Positions 47,725-59,170 of a stretch of DNA of 64,000 bases are shown here, piece after piece. A model generated the notes under the pieces. The model searched no databases and was not told where the DNA came from. It saw only the letters and a list, made by a program, of their open reading frames with translations. Every line of letters starts with the position of its first letter. Positions within the stretch are counted from its first letter, which is position 1. The stretch covers positions 806,001 to 870,000 of the forward strand of contig JAUTXW010000871.1 of assembly GCA_030620095.1 (NCBI GenBank). Reading direction: 5' to 3'. The translations under genes were made by a program, and so were the position numbers. The DNA comes from Kuschelorhynchus macadamiae. Taxonomy: Eukaryota; Arthropoda; Insecta; Coleoptera; Curculionidae.

Positions 47725-49389
47725 CAGTGGCGTAACTACAATGGTGCGAGTGGTGCAGTTGCACCAAGGCCCGAGTCTTTGAGAGGCCCGGCGAGGGACC
47801 GGTTAAAGTCTACAGAAAAAAACTATCGTATTAGAACTGTCGATAGAACTAAAAACTATCGATTTAAAAAAGCGCATATTTAAGTAAGGAAATTCGCCGT
47901 GTGTATAGACTTTAACGCGCACCAAACAGGCAAAACAGCCTTTTATTTTTACTTGGCCTTCACCAGCAAGTTCATTTCTTTCGCAGCGGAGTGCTTTACG
48001 TCGGTAAAGATCAATCGAACAAAATTTCTACAGGGAATAGGGAGCGAGGATGCAAAATAATTACTGAACTGATAGCCCGTCGAAAAGAGCCAACTGCAAC
48101 GTCGCCTCGGTGCAACAAAAATCGTATCCATAATTTTTCTTGTTTCATTTTAAGTTGTTAATATTTATATATTATTACATTAAAGGAGGAGATAAGTGTT
48201 ATATGGAATAGAGGACTTTTTTTTTGGTCGTCACTTTTTCCCACAAGATTGTGGCCCGTGAATACGTTTGGTCGAAAATAATTAAACCTGCACTAGCTGC
48301 AGTGCTTTATTAATTTATCTATTTGACTACATTTGTACAAAACTTAAAATATTAGCCTGTCGCACGTAGCTAAATATAAAAATAAACAAGCATACACTCA
48401 GTATTAAAAATCAATACAGAAAACATAGAAAAAAATATGCGAAAAAAACTTTACTTATAAATTGAAAAAATAAATTTACAAGTAAAAAATGTTCACTTAA
48501 AAAGTCGCTAAAAATACTCAAACGGTCAAATCTAACATAGAGTTTAAAGAATATATTTTCATGTATATACATAGTTAAAACAACAAAAAAAAACAAAACC
48601 AGAGTCAGATGGCTGCAGTGGAAGCTTCCTGTAAATATTCGTGGATAGAATAAAAGCCTTTATTTACAAGGAAAGTTTTAAGTTTAGTTTTAAACACATC
48701 GATTTTCATTTCCTTATATGTCCGTGGCAAAGCATTGTAAAGTTTAGCATTTACTGAATACTCGTAAATTGGGTGCTATTATTTGATTAGCGGAATGTGT
48801 CTGAGAATAGTTATTTTCAGAATGTGTGCGAAATAGGTACCTTCTTCTATGTATGTCGCAAACCTGGCAAATTATAAATAAAGAGGGAAGTGTTAATATA
48901 TTGGCGGCAATAAAAAAAATTTGCAATGTTCACTTGGGCCAACACTACGTAAAAGCCTAACTGCCTGCCTGTGAAACCTAAAGACCCTAATTACTCCAGA
49001 AAACCATACCCACAATGGCCCAGTTGTAGATGCGGTAATGGCTTTGGGTGTTAATTTTTTTGTTCTGACTAAAACAGGAGTATAATTGCACTGATACTGA
49101 TTTTATATTTTTATTTTTATTTTATGTTTTGTGAGTATTCAGTGTTGTAGTTGTGATAAAATGAAAAAGCTGCAGAAAACGAAGCAAAAAAAACAGTCAG
49201 TCGTCTAATCGCAAATCGGTGTAATTAGAATTATTATTATTCTTTAGAATATTGTTTTCTAAAGTTTATGATTATATGGAATATATTATGTCCTATTTTT
49301 TTTATTTATATGTACTTATTATAGAGAGGGGAGGAGGCCCAGTTTTTCGATTTGGCACCAGGGCTCCACGTTGTCTTGTTACGCCTCTG
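47725..49389. mobile_element. hAT-like element, non-autonomous or composite
   Basis: Left end cagtggcgtaactacaatgg and right end, complemented, cagaggcgtaacaagacaac are hAT-type inverted ends, followed on both sides by sequence rich in ggtgc/ggccc words. Flanking octamers are aaggaatt and aaggccac, only half alike, so the duplication is decayed or the ends come from different copies. No hAT transposase inside; a LINE tail is nested at 48590-49060. Confidence 0.75.
48590..49060 (-). pseudogene. LINE C-terminal fragment nested in the hAT-like element
   Basis: On the - strand, with frame changes, it reads AANILTLPSLFIICQVCDIH, RRRYLFRTHSENNYSQTHSA, APNLRVFSK, then YNALPRTYKEMKIDVFKTKL and LKTFLVNKGFYSIHEYL before a stop: the common C-terminus of Jockey/CR1-type LINE ORF2. 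Nothing of the RT core is present, consistent with 5' truncation. Confidence 0.85.
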
Positions 49390-49884
49390 AAGGCCACACG
49401 AGGCCATAAATAGGAACATGTAAAAAGCGGCACTTTTTGCTTCGCTTCGTATAATCCGGAGATTTGTGGTGAGCACAGTAGAAATACGTGTTATCTAAAG
49501 AATCCGCTAACATGAAATAAGCCCAATCTTATTGATATTCGACATGTCTAGAATGGGTGAATGGTCCCTATAATAATAATAATAATATTCAATCTTCTGC
49601 AATCTGCTGTACAGGGTGTTCAGTTATATTTTGACATCTATCTACAGCTTAAACTATAGGCGAAAGTTTTAAGAATATTTTCTTTTAATGATTAAAAAGT
49701 AGGAAAATGTATAATAATGAAAGAGAGGAGCTGCTGTTTCTTTGAAATTTTAACTATATCTTAAATTAATTTTAATAACTGATAAGAATTAAAATTGTAA
49801 TGTGTTGCTAACATTTTTCGATAAGCGAAAAAATTGAAAAATCCAAAGTTTAATAACTTCTTTAATTTTTAGGTTTTTTTATAT
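49390..49884. other. No recognised gene
   Basis: Contains tacagggtgttcagtt at 49612, a CAGGGTG-type end without an identified partner, and an (AAT)n run at 49569-49589. Confidence 0.4.
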
Positions 49885-50504
49885 TCTCAAAAATATATAA
49901 TAGTATGGGTCTATTTTAATAAACAACCACAAAAATCCTAATTTTTATAATTATCATCCCAAATTTTGCAGTAGGCCATGCAAAACAATGCTGCCTTTTA
50001 TTTAAAGTCGTTAACAATATATACATCCTAACAATAAATCAAAATAAATATGTAATTAAATGTATTTATCAAAATATGTATTGATAATTTCGCACTAAAA
50101 AAGTGCCACCTACCTAGATTTATGTAACACAAGAACAAAACAGTAATAAATTATTATGTAACAAGCCTTTCAGCAAAAATCAACTGTCGTATAAGAACTA
50201 CAGTAACCAAGGAAATCAAAAGAACTGTTCAAACTGATTTCCGTTTTGTTCTATGCATGCTTCGCACAATTTTCTTATTCGTTTTAGGGAATTAAGCAAA
50301 ATAACGGGATGATTTTGTAAATAGCGAAAATTTTCTCTTATTGCATTTCTTAAATCTTGGACATTATCATAGTGGTCTTTGTAAATTCTATTTTCCAGAT
50401 ATCCCCATAGAAAGAAATCTAAAATCGACAAATCTGTTGACCTAGGGAGCCATCTTATAAGTACATTTGTTGGGATCCATTGATTGGTAAAATTATTGTC
50501 CAGA

Positions 50505-50537
50505 AATAATAAGAATAAGAATAAGAATAAGAATAAT
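50505..50537. repeat. (AATAAG)n, the LINE 3' tail
   Basis: aataagaataagaataag run at the 3' end of the LINE on the - strand. Confidence 0.9.
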
Positions 50538-51467
50538 TTATTGTTCAACGATAAACATGTACAGAACAATCATAGCATTATGTTCATAGAACATGTCATA
50601 TTACACTACCCTACAATAAAATAACATAATCTAGTTTTAAAGCTAAATTAATCAAATCTGTCTCCAAATAGTTGAGCCAATTTTCTTTTAAATTTGAATT
50701 TAGGAGTACAAAATATATCTAATTGTGAACAATATGTATTAAATATGTTGCACATGTTATAAATTGGTGACTGCATTAAAACGTTAGTTCTAGGTTTATC
50801 ACAATATAACACACATTTCGGTCTAATATTTGCGGACCTAGGGACTCGTAATCTGATCAAATTAAGAATATCCGAATTATCAATTTCGTTATTTAACATA
50901 TTATATAGGTGCATAATGAATGCAATATATCTGCGATTTTTTAAGTTGGTTACACTATAATAATTCAACAAAAATTCTTTTTGATGCCACAAATATTGAC
51001 CTGTTTCTCTAAAGTACTTGCATTTAAGGTACCTACTTTGAATACTCTCCAATTTATATTCATAATTCACATATAAAGGTTCCAAATTACGGAAGCATAC
51101 TCAAGTTTGCTCCTTACTAACGCAAAATACAATATATCTAATGGCCGACACGATTCAAATATCTTTGTGTTTCTGCATATAAATCCTAGCACTTTAGCGG
51201 CGCTGCTAACTATATTATCTATATGCGTAGAAAAAGACAATTTCTCGTCAAACCATACTCCCAAATCTTTAATTTCGTTAACACGGCTAACACTATATGA
51301 GTCGATTTTATATTCATAAAGTAATGGTAAACGAACTTTAAAGTAGGACACTACTTTACATTTTGAAACATTAAAGTTTAGATCATTCAATTTACACCAA
51401 TAAGACACTGCGTCAAGGTCCTTTTGTAGCAAGGAGCAGTCAGAAAATGAGGATACAATTGCATAAT
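50509..51467 (-). mobile_element. 5'-truncated LINE inserted in the mariner transposase, AATAAG-repeat tail
   Basis: Coding on the - strand: 51067-51432 with LNDLNFNVSKCKVVSYFKVR, IKDLGVWFDEKLSFSTHI and ALVRSKLEYASVIWNLYM, then after one frame break 50648-51085 with YELESIQSRYLK-like ESIQSRYLKCKYFRETGQ, the RT thumb and C-terminal region of a Jockey/CR1-type ORF2, ending in a stop at 50648. Its 3' end is a short tandem repeat of ttattc (50505-50537) instead of poly(A). AT-rich aataataa words at both junctions can be the target duplication. Confidence 0.9.
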
Positions 51468-52566
51468 AATAATCTCATCATTGCAGAATTGTGTGCAAGA
51501 GCACCGTCCTGTTGAAAATAAATTTCGTTAATTTGCGCTAGAGGAACATCGTCAAGTAATACAGGTATAGCTGCCTCTAAAATTTCTATATAGCGATTGG
51601 CTGTTAGATCTTCCTCAAATATATAAAATTTTATATGTGTTCCTAATATAAAGCAGGACACATTTAGATCTAACCTGCCCTGCTGTCTTCTGGGAAATAT
51701 TTTGTGTTGATTTTCCTGGGACCAGAATCTACTATTGTGCCTATTGAGTATACCAGAATTACTGAAATGTTCTTCGTCTGACCATATAACCTTCCTTTCA
51801 AAATCTCTTACCATATCGCATCTTTCTCGAAACCAATTGCAGAAGACTACCCGACGCTCTGCATCCCCTGGCTGTAAGTGCTGCACGAGCCTAAATTTGT
51901 ATGGGTGGTATTTGTGCTTTTTTAGAATTTCTTGTTTTTGGAATCCCTATGCTCTTTTCACTGGCCCTACAAAAGTTTGTAGGGTAAGCTTCTGCATTAG
52001 TCAAAACCGTAATTTCCTCAGCCTCTCGATTTTCTTTATTATATGCTTTCGTACGAGGTTTGATAAATGATCCGTGATTAAGTAAATTCTTTTTTATCCG
52101 ATAAAAAGTGAATATATTAGATTGCCTCCTTTCTGGATATCTAAATAAAAATTAAGCAATAGTATTTCAACATACCTAAAAATTAACTATTTACCTGTTA
52201 AAATACATCTCAGAAGCCGCTTCAACATTTTCATTACCTAATATAAAACAAGCTAACATATCGTACTTTTCATAATGTTCGAAAGTTTGGTTTTCTTCCA
52301 TAATAATACAAATATATTTTTACACAATAAATAGATACAAAAAACTAGCGCTATATTTTATATTTTTATATACGCGTACAAAATTGGGAAATGTCATTTG
52401 CTTCCAAGAAAACAAAAGAAAACGGCATCGTTTTGCATGGCCTACTGCAAAATTTGGGATGATAATTATAAAAATTAGGATTTTGTTGTTGTTTATTAAA
52501 ATAGACCCATACTATTATATATTTTGAGAAGCTTTTAAAAGGACAAATCAATTTTTGGCAAATATA

Positions 52567-52787
52567 CAAGGTGTCCCATTTAAAAAAACACAACTTTGGG
52601 TCATATCTAAAAAATAACAACTCAAATGAAAAATATGACTATCTCATAAACGAAGAAGGCTACGAAAATTTTGTTTACGGCTTCATGAGTTTCACAAAAA
52701 ATTAGCTCAGGTTCGTGAAAATCGCAAGGTTCTATCTTTAAAAATAAGCGAGATACCCTGCTTTTGCAACCAAATCCGGACACCCTG
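52567..52787. mobile_element. 221-bp MITE with CARGGTGTCC ends
   Basis: Left end caaggtgtcccattt and right end, complemented, cagggtgtccggattt, flanked by TA (52565-52566 and 52788-52789). Non-coding. Same end type as other TA-targeted elements in this window. Confidence 0.8.
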
Positions 52788-52789
52788 TA

Positions 52790-53198
52790 TAAAAATTCAT
52801 ATTTAGAAATAGCTATTTTCGGATTTCAGATACTTACATATTATTATATTAACCATCTTTGATTAAGTGAACAAATTTAATAAGGTATATGCTTTTTTTC
52901 AGGGTTCTTCATGACTTCATATTTTCAAAACGGATTGATTAAAGTTGGTCAAATTATATAGGTTTGAAGTCAGAAAATTAGACTCTTTTCAAATATGAAA
53001 TAATATACAGGCTATTCTTTAAGAAAAAAATTACCGTCTGTCAAAATTTGACGTTTACAAAATAACTACAAAAATTTAATTAGATCAAAAATAAAGTACT
53101 CAAATCTCTTATTATGTAATGCCAAATATCATTTGTCATTTTAAAGTTGTTGAATTATTTCTGCGTTAGGCTTAATAATTGTTTTTATTATTTTCTAG
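52790..53198. other. Intron 3' end, no recognised gene
   Basis: A stretch tacaggctattctttaagaa and cgtctgtcaaaatttgacg near 53005-53055 resembles part of the inverted repeat of the 9237 element. Ends with the pyrimidine-rich acceptor tttttattattttctag. Confidence 0.5.
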
Positions 53199-53381
53199 AT
53201 GATCATCTGCGGAGTCTGGTCAGTGTGCATACTCTACAGTTCCCCCAAATTTTATTGGGGTAACACCGTCACGATCGGCAACGAAACAGTTTGTGTGCTG
53301 AACCGCCAGCTGTATAATTCCAAGTTGTTCGACATGGTTCATTTTGTGCTGTTCTATGTTGTTCCTTTGGGAATTATGTCC
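53199..53381 (+). CDS. TrissinR: Neuropeptide GPCR exon (TM4-ECL2-TM5), trissin receptor-like
   Basis: A 61-codon, 183-base exon in phase 0 at both ends: acceptor ttttctag (53191-53198), donor tcc/gtaagt at 53381/53382. MIICGVWSVCILYSSPKF is TM4 with the conserved Trp. The loop holds a possible N-glycosylation site (NET) and ETVCVLN, with the Cys that pairs with the TM3 Cys. LFDMVHFVLFYVVPLGIMS is TM5 with its conserved Pro. The Met at 53199 is internal, not a start: it follows ICL2 coded by the exon ending at 16317. CVLNRQLYNSKLFDMV fits what I recall of insect trissin receptors. No TM6-7 exon was found before 64000, so the gene continues beyond or has an unseen short exon. Confidence 0.87.
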
Positions 53382-53589
53382 GTAAGTATAGTTAACTAAT
53401 TATATGTAGGACAAACTAACAACTTTTTTACGTAGAATCTAATAGCGTCGTCAGCTTTTTGCTCTGAACTGCCATTATATAGATATAGCCCGAAGTGCTG
53501 CTGTTTGTAATGAGACACCTTGTATATTTATATGGTTATTTTCATCATTAAGTGCAATAATTGCCTCTCGATAAAAAAATTTTATATTT

Positions 53590-54115
53590 TTTGTTTTTAC
53601 TTCCCGCGTAAAGTGAAGTAATGTATTCGTGAAAAAGTCACCTATGTTTTCTCAATTCCATCGGTCTGTCAGTAACATTTTGTTAGAAATTCAGTATGGC
53701 GAAACAAAATAGCGGCCTAGTGAAATGTTTAAGAAAAATATTACTAAAAAACTACTTACCAAATTTGCTTCAAATTCTGCACAAAAATAAAATATGAGAT
53801 ACTCAACTGGTAAAATTTTGGTACAATTCCAAAATGGCCAAACAAAATGGCGCCTTAATAAAATATTTCAAAATTCGGCCTGAAAATGGATTAATTTCAA
53901 ATTTTGTGCAATAATTAATTATCGTATAGATTTGAACTGGTAAAATTATAGTTCGAATTCAAGATGGCGGCCAAATAAATTGATCTTAATCGTGAAAAAA
54001 TGACGAGGTGTTTACATTCTTCAAGTTTTAGGGTCCCTAGATGCCAAAAATATGTAAGTTATCAATTCCGTCAGTTTATCTGTCTGTTTGTCGGTCTGTC
54101 AGTTCGCGGAATACA
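53590..54115 (+). repeat. Dispersed ATGGCGG repeat, block K
   Basis: Terminal word acttcccgcgtaaagtgaag at 53601. Cores agtatggcgaaacaaaatag (53693), ccaaaatggccaaacaaaat (53829) and tcaagatggcggccaaat (53960) are about 130-138 bases apart. A second head with gtctgtttgtcggtctgtc lies at 54081. Confidence 0.87.
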
Positions 54116-54481
54116 AATACAAATATATTTATTTAGTATTTATTATATAATACTTAGCCAAAACAATGATAAATAAACCAAAAATCCACAGAAGGCAAGC
54201 TGTGCGTGGTTTGGTTCCCTAAATCAAGGCAAATGACCCAACTACCTTATAAATAGAAGTGAAAAGAAGATTTATTTTAATTTAAGCATTACAGTTATCT
54301 GTCTTATTTAAACAACAAAAAGTGTAAAGGAAATTAAATAAAACCTAAACCTGAATAATAAAAAGTATATCTACAAATAATAAATAGTGAGTTAGAGTTA
54401 TAAATCAGAAACACAATAAGTAAGGTATGTAAGAGAGAGAAAAAGAGAAGGAGAGTCATAAAAGAGAGAGAGAAAGAGAAG
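54116..54481. other. Possible LINE 3' scrap and GA-rich tract
   Basis: aatacaaatacaaatata near 54117 looks like a short-repeat LINE tail on the - strand. 54425-54480 is rich in GAGA words. No coding similarity confirmed. Confidence 0.4.
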
Positions 54482-54484
54482 TAA

Positions 54485-56495
54485 CACTGTCCGAAGAGAT
54501 TATTATTTTCACAATAGAAATACCTGGCCAATAATAAAAAAAATATTCGGAAAGCCCTAATACGTACAATTTTTAATAGCCTAATTAGAACCTTTTATAT
54601 TGGCAGGTAAACAATTTTATTGTGGGACGGCTAAAATGGGTCCATTTTACAACGGTAATATAGGCTGGGTTGTTTACAACATTAGACATAAAATAAACGT
54701 TAAACATCACTCTTCTGTTGAGTTTCAAATTGAGTGGTTCTCTATTTATCGATAAGCAAGTGTATGTGAAGACGAGAATGTCTAGTCAAACGCGCCGAAG
54801 TTGCAAAATTTCTCCTGACAAATTTTATTATATTTGTGGAGAATTTCTGATGAAATCACAGGTCAGGCCATTTTTCGAAAATGTGAAAAAAGCCTACTTT
54901 AAATATTTTGTTGTGTTAATTGGAGATCAAGATAAGCGGTAGGCTCCCCATGTGTGCTGTGTTAGTTGTAGTGTATCATTGGTGCAGTGGATGAAGGGAA
55001 AGAGAAAAAGTATGCCTTTTGCAGTTCCAATGGTATGGCGAGAACCCACCAATCATTCTGACGATTGTTATTTTTGCCTGACAAAAACTGAAGGTTATTC
55101 CAAAAAGGGAAAGCACAATATAGAATATCCAAATTTGCAATCTGCCATACGACCTGTTCCTCATAATGCAAATTTGCCAGTGCCGATTGCGCCTTTAAAT
55201 TGGCAAGCTATTGATTTGGGATATAATGGAGATAACGCATCATCAGGCAGCCCAGAAGGACAGTACACCGATCCCACTTTTACCACAGGTCCCAATTCCG
55301 GCGAGCCACATTTGATTGTTCAAAGTGAATTAAATGATTTAGTACGTGATTTGGGGTTATCCAAGCAACAGTCAGGCGTTCTGGGTTCCCGTCTTAAGGA
55401 ATGGAACCTATGCTATGTTTTCTAAATTCTACAGTATGGAAAATTCGTTGTGCGCGTGTACTGATATAGACAGTTTAATGCAGGAACTTGATATTGAACA
55501 TTGTCCCCGTGAGTGGCGCTTATTCATAGACTCATCTAAATATAGCTTAAAAGCTGTATTATTGCATAATGGAAATTTAAAACCCTCTATACCAGTCTCC
55601 CATTCAGTTCCAACAAAAGAAAATTATAAAAATATGCGCACGATTTTGGATAAAATAAACTACAATAGGTATAAATGACAGATATGTGGGGACTTAAAAG
55701 TTATAGCGATTTTAGTGGGACTTCAGGGGGATTTACAAAATATTGTTGTTTTCTTTGTTTATGGGACAGGAATGCAATAAATCAGCGTTATGTAACAAAA
55801 ATTTGGCCAGAAAGAAGCAAATTTCAACCGGGATCTCAAAATGTTAAATTTATACCTCTTGTTGATCCCAAAAACGTCCTTTTGCCTCCTCTTCACATTA
55901 AACTTGGGCTGATGAAAAACTTTGTGAAGGCTTTGAATAAAGATGGTGATGGATTTAAATACCTAAGACAAATCTTTCCCCAGTTAAGTGATGCCAAATT
56001 AAAAGAAGGCATTTTTATTGGGCCACAAATCACAAAATTGCTAGACGATGTCAATTTTACGGAAAAGCTTACCAGGCAGGAACTCAGAGCATGGAATTCA
56101 TTTGTTAATGTATTAAGAGGATTTTTAGGCAACCATATGGATGAAAATTATGAACAATTAGTTAATGAACTCTTAGATGCCTATAAAGCGTTTGCGTGCG
56201 GTTGGTGCCAGAATGTCATTAAAAATTCAGTTCCTCCATTCCCATCTGTCATTTTTTCTTAAAAATTTGGGAGCTGTTAGTGACGAGCAGGGTGAAAGGT
56301 TTCACCAAGATATCAGAACAATGGAAATTCTGTACCAAGGACGATGGGATCTAGCCATGATGGGTGACTACTGTTGGTTTTTGAAGAGAGAAGATAGGAC
56401 ACCTCATAAACGGAAAAAATTAAGTTTAATTAGTGTTTTAAGTTAATATTTTTCTCGTTTGCTTTTCTCTTAGATGTATGGTATGTTTAATAGGC
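54485..56495 (+). mobile_element. CACTA-like (CMC) DNA element, copy 2, 3' end lost
   Basis: Left end cactgtccga at 54485 after TAA (54482-54484). From about 54527 the sequence runs parallel to copy 1 (12790 onward) over 5' non-coding, coding and 3' non-coding parts, up to ggtatgtttaatagg at 56479-56494. There it stops abruptly at the LINE, so the right inverted end is missing. Confidence 0.75.
54778..56446 (+). pseudogene. Zinc-rich putative DDE transposase, copy 2 (more complete)
   Basis: Order of parts: MSSQTRRSCKISPDKFYYIC (Cys pair), stop at 54940-54942 where copy 1 also changes, HVCCVSC, MPFAVPMVWREPTNHSDDCY plus FC (third Cys group), linker DLVRDLGLSKQQ, then REWRLFIDSSKYSLKAVLLH and NGN (a strand with Asp, as in RNase H strand 1), ICGDLKV-like sequence near 55680 in another frame (second Asp), YCCFLCLWD (a Cys pair inserted after it), PPLHIKLGLMKNFVKALNKD, ELRAWNSFVNVLRGFLGNHM, and finally EQGERFHQDIRTMEI (candidate Glu) and RWDLAMMGDYCWFLKRED. 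A 41-base deletion near 55411 and other shifts break it. I infer a CACTA-type transposase from Asp/Cys/Glu order plus the element ends; I know of no assigned function for this family. Confidence 0.8.
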
Positions 56496-58640
56496 GGAAT
56501 TTCATTAAATAATTTGGGACCCAGGACATAGTAATTACGCTGTAGCAAAGACTTCGCTGTCCTTGGAACAGTATTTAACAGGGGTAATTTCGCGCGAGTT
56601 TTGTGGTAATGGTCAATCTCGTGCAATTCTGACAATATTAAGTACAGCTGCCTCAAATCAAAAACATTGGCTTCCCGAAGAAGCGCTTCAGAGCTGTAGA
56701 TCAAAGGCTTTTGGTACGTACCCAGGCAATTATGCTATAATTTAAATGACTTTCGACTAAAGCATAGTATATTATACGCATATATTCTATGTTGAGGATC
56801 TTTGAAGAAAGGTTTTTTATTCTAAAAAGGAATGATTTTAATTTTTTTACCACACTTGTGATATGATGATCCCATTTTAAATGGCTGTCATGCAATAATC
56901 CCAGGTATTTGATATGTTGAACCTGTTTTATACAAATGTTTTCATTCGGTGATAAGTCTACTTCTATGTCGTAAGATGGTAAGTGTTTTATATAAGAACT
57001 GAATGGTACAAAATTGGTTTTTTCGAAGTTAATAGTTAGTAAACGAGTACTGAACCATGTAGCATTTTTTTCAAATTCCGTCTGTACAACTCTTTTTAGG
57101 CATTCCCAGTTTGTTTCGTTGTACAATATTGCAGTGTCGTCTGCGAAGCTTATTATATTACCGGATATTTTCATGTCAAATAAACCATTTAAATAATTAT
57201 TAAAAAGAATTGGACCCAAGACAGTGCCTTGGGGAACACCATACTCTACACGTTTTATGAATATCATCTATATATCACCTATCCTGACGCATTGCTTACG
57301 ATTGCCCAAGTAACTTTTCGTAAGTTCATAAACCACTCCCTTAAACCCAATACCTTCGAGTATTTTCAAAAGCCAGATGTGATCGACAGTATCAAAGGCC
57401 TTGGCAAGGTCAACAAAAACGCATAACGGGGTTTTTTTCGTCAATAAATTTACATATTTTTGTTGTTAATAAAGATATAGCGTCCTGTGTTGATTTGCCC
57501 TCCCTAAATCCAAACAGTCGATTTGAAAGAATGTTAAATTTTTTCAGGAATTTGGAGATTTTTGTTTTTAAAAGCTCTTCTTTTTGCACAAGTTGGAATT
57601 AAAGAAATCGGTCTATAATTATTTCATAGCGGCTTTATTACAGCGATTTTGAAAGCATCTGGGCATATACCTGTTTACATTGACTTATTAAAAAGGTTTG
57701 CCAATTGTGAAGATATTTCATTTACAACTAGTTTTAAAGTTTCACTTTTTATGGAATCAATACCAGGAGATTTGTTGTTTTTTAAACTATTAATAATTTG
57801 TTGAACCTCTTGGGTATCCGTTGGAAGTAGCACAAAAGAATTTTGAAGTTTTAGTTGGTTCAAAATCTTTCATTTTTTTGATACTTCCTGCTAACTTAGC
57901 TCCCACTTTAGTAAAATTCCTACAAAATTCAACAGCAACGTCTTCATTTTATTTATTCTTTCTCCGTTCTCAAATATACCTTCAGGTATTTTTTCATTTT
58001 TTTCTTTTGTTTGAGGTGAATTTATTAACTACATTCCACAGACTTGCAGATTTTTTTTGTTTTCGGTAATGAGCCTATTATATTATTCTTTTTTCATTAC
58101 ATCTAGTAGTTTACCAAGCCTATTTTTGTATTCTTTGTATATTTTTCTATTTTCTTCAGAAGGGTTAAGAGTCATTTTCCTGTATAGATCTTGTTTTTTA
58201 TTAACAGACTTTACTACTGCCCCCGTAATCGATCCTTTCCGCTTTACATCCCTATGTCTCACTCTTGTAACTGTGGTAGGATTGTCAACGTACATTTTTA
58301 TTCTTTCCAAAACATATTTGTGGCTGTATCAAAGTCGCTCTCTTCAAAAATGTGTTCCCATCTTTCACAACGTACCAAAGTCGTAAATTTTTTGGTGTCA
58401 AATATATTTATCGTCTTTGGCTCGGATATGACTTTTTTATTTAGGGTAAAAAATTGAAGTAATGTACTATAATGGTCTCTTATTAAGGTTTGGAATACTG
58501 CAGATGAATATTTATTTTTAGGCAAATTATTTTTAATAAAAATATGGTGGTCAATACACGACTTCGAGTTATTTTGACATCTAGTAACACTGTTGGTTGC
58601 AGAATTATACCCAAACTCGCTAAATAGAATAGAAGATATA
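56495..58640 (-). pseudogene. Jockey/CR1-type LINE ORF2, mid-length pseudogene
   Basis: From high to low: end of the endonuclease with SATNSVTRCQNNSKSCIDHH near 58560-58620; linker frames 58298-58525 and 58083-58310 with NPSEENRKIYKEYKNRLGKL; start of RT at 57675-57863 with LKNNKSPGIDSIKSETLK; then frame breaks to 57268; then 56701-57267 with YGVPQGTVLGPILFNNYLNG, IISFADDTAILYNETN (catalytic FADD), and HIKYLGLLHDSHLKWDHHI; and the C-terminus 56500-56704 with FDLRQLYLIL and VLGPKLFNEIP. It stops in the middle of the usual NxLP block at the CACTA-like copy, so the 3' end is cut off. The upstream endonuclease is absent. Confidence 0.9.
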
Positions 58641-59170
58641 CTAGTTACCCGATTGACTTCTAATTTTGGTCAAACATTAAGGGCCATATAGGGATGATCT
58701 GTTAATATTTTGATAAATCTAGTATGGCGGAACAAGATGGAGGTCTAGTGAAACCTTAAGAAAAAGTATTAATAAAAAACTAATTATCCAATTTATCTCA
58801 GATTTAACTCAAAAATCAAGTGTTACATAGGAATGACCTGATAACAGTGTGAATCCGAAGCAGCAAAACAGAATGGTGGTCTAATAAAATATTAAAAATC
58901 AACCTGAAAAACTTAATGTTAAATGTTTAAAAAATCAACGTAAAAAATCTTGTTCAGTTGACTTTTAATTTTGCAGAAAAAAATAAATGTGATATAGAGA
59001 TAAACTTGTGCGAATTCAATATGATGGATCAAAATAGCAGCGTATGTCAATGTAAAGGCAACTTATTTAATTTGCTTTAAATGATACCCAAAAATCAAGT
59101 GTAGCATAAATAGAAACTGGTAAAAGATTGGTAGGAAACCAATATGGTGAAACAAAACGGTACTCAGGAC
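58641..59170 (+). repeat. Dispersed ATGGCGG repeat, block L
   Basis: ttacccgattgacttctaat at 58645, then cores agtatggcggaacaagatgg (58721), gcagcaaaacagaatggtgg (58859) and ccaatatggtgaaacaaaac (59139). Unit spacing about 130-140 bases in the first part. Confidence 0.83.

Larger units (their letters stand above)
50216..52310 (-). pseudogene. Mariner-type transposase, interrupted by a LINE
   Basis: The N-terminal region (51890-52310) is frame-broken. 51440-51886 gives LQPGDAERRVVFCNWFRERC, KVIWSDEEHFSNSGILNRHN (first catalytic Asp, SDEEHF), then NANRYIEILE-like sequence as LTANRYIEILEAAIPVL and IYFQQDGALAHNSAMMRLL (second Asp). The protein resumes below 50509 with LDNNFTNQWIPTNVLIRWLP and RSTDLSILDFFLWGYLENRI, in which the usual SPDL is STDL with its Asp kept. 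It ends with RIRKLCEACIEQNGNQFEQFF and a stop near 50216. Both halves are open over long stretches, so this is one of the less decayed transposases here. Confidence 0.9.
49885..52533 (-). mobile_element. Mariner-type element with long inverted repeats, split by a LINE
   Basis: 49890-50005 (tatataatagtatgggtcta ... gtaggccatgcaaaac) is inverted at 52425-52530 (gttttgcatggcctactgc ... tagacccatactattata). The transposase lies between on the - strand, and a 5'-truncated LINE interrupts it at 50509-51467. Outer borders beyond the similar part are not fixed. Confidence 0.83.

Noticed and set aside
53199..53399. Met at 53199 as a start of a small membrane protein
   Set aside because: A splice acceptor ends exactly before it and the reading continues TM3/ICL2 of the exon at 16158; it is an internal Met.
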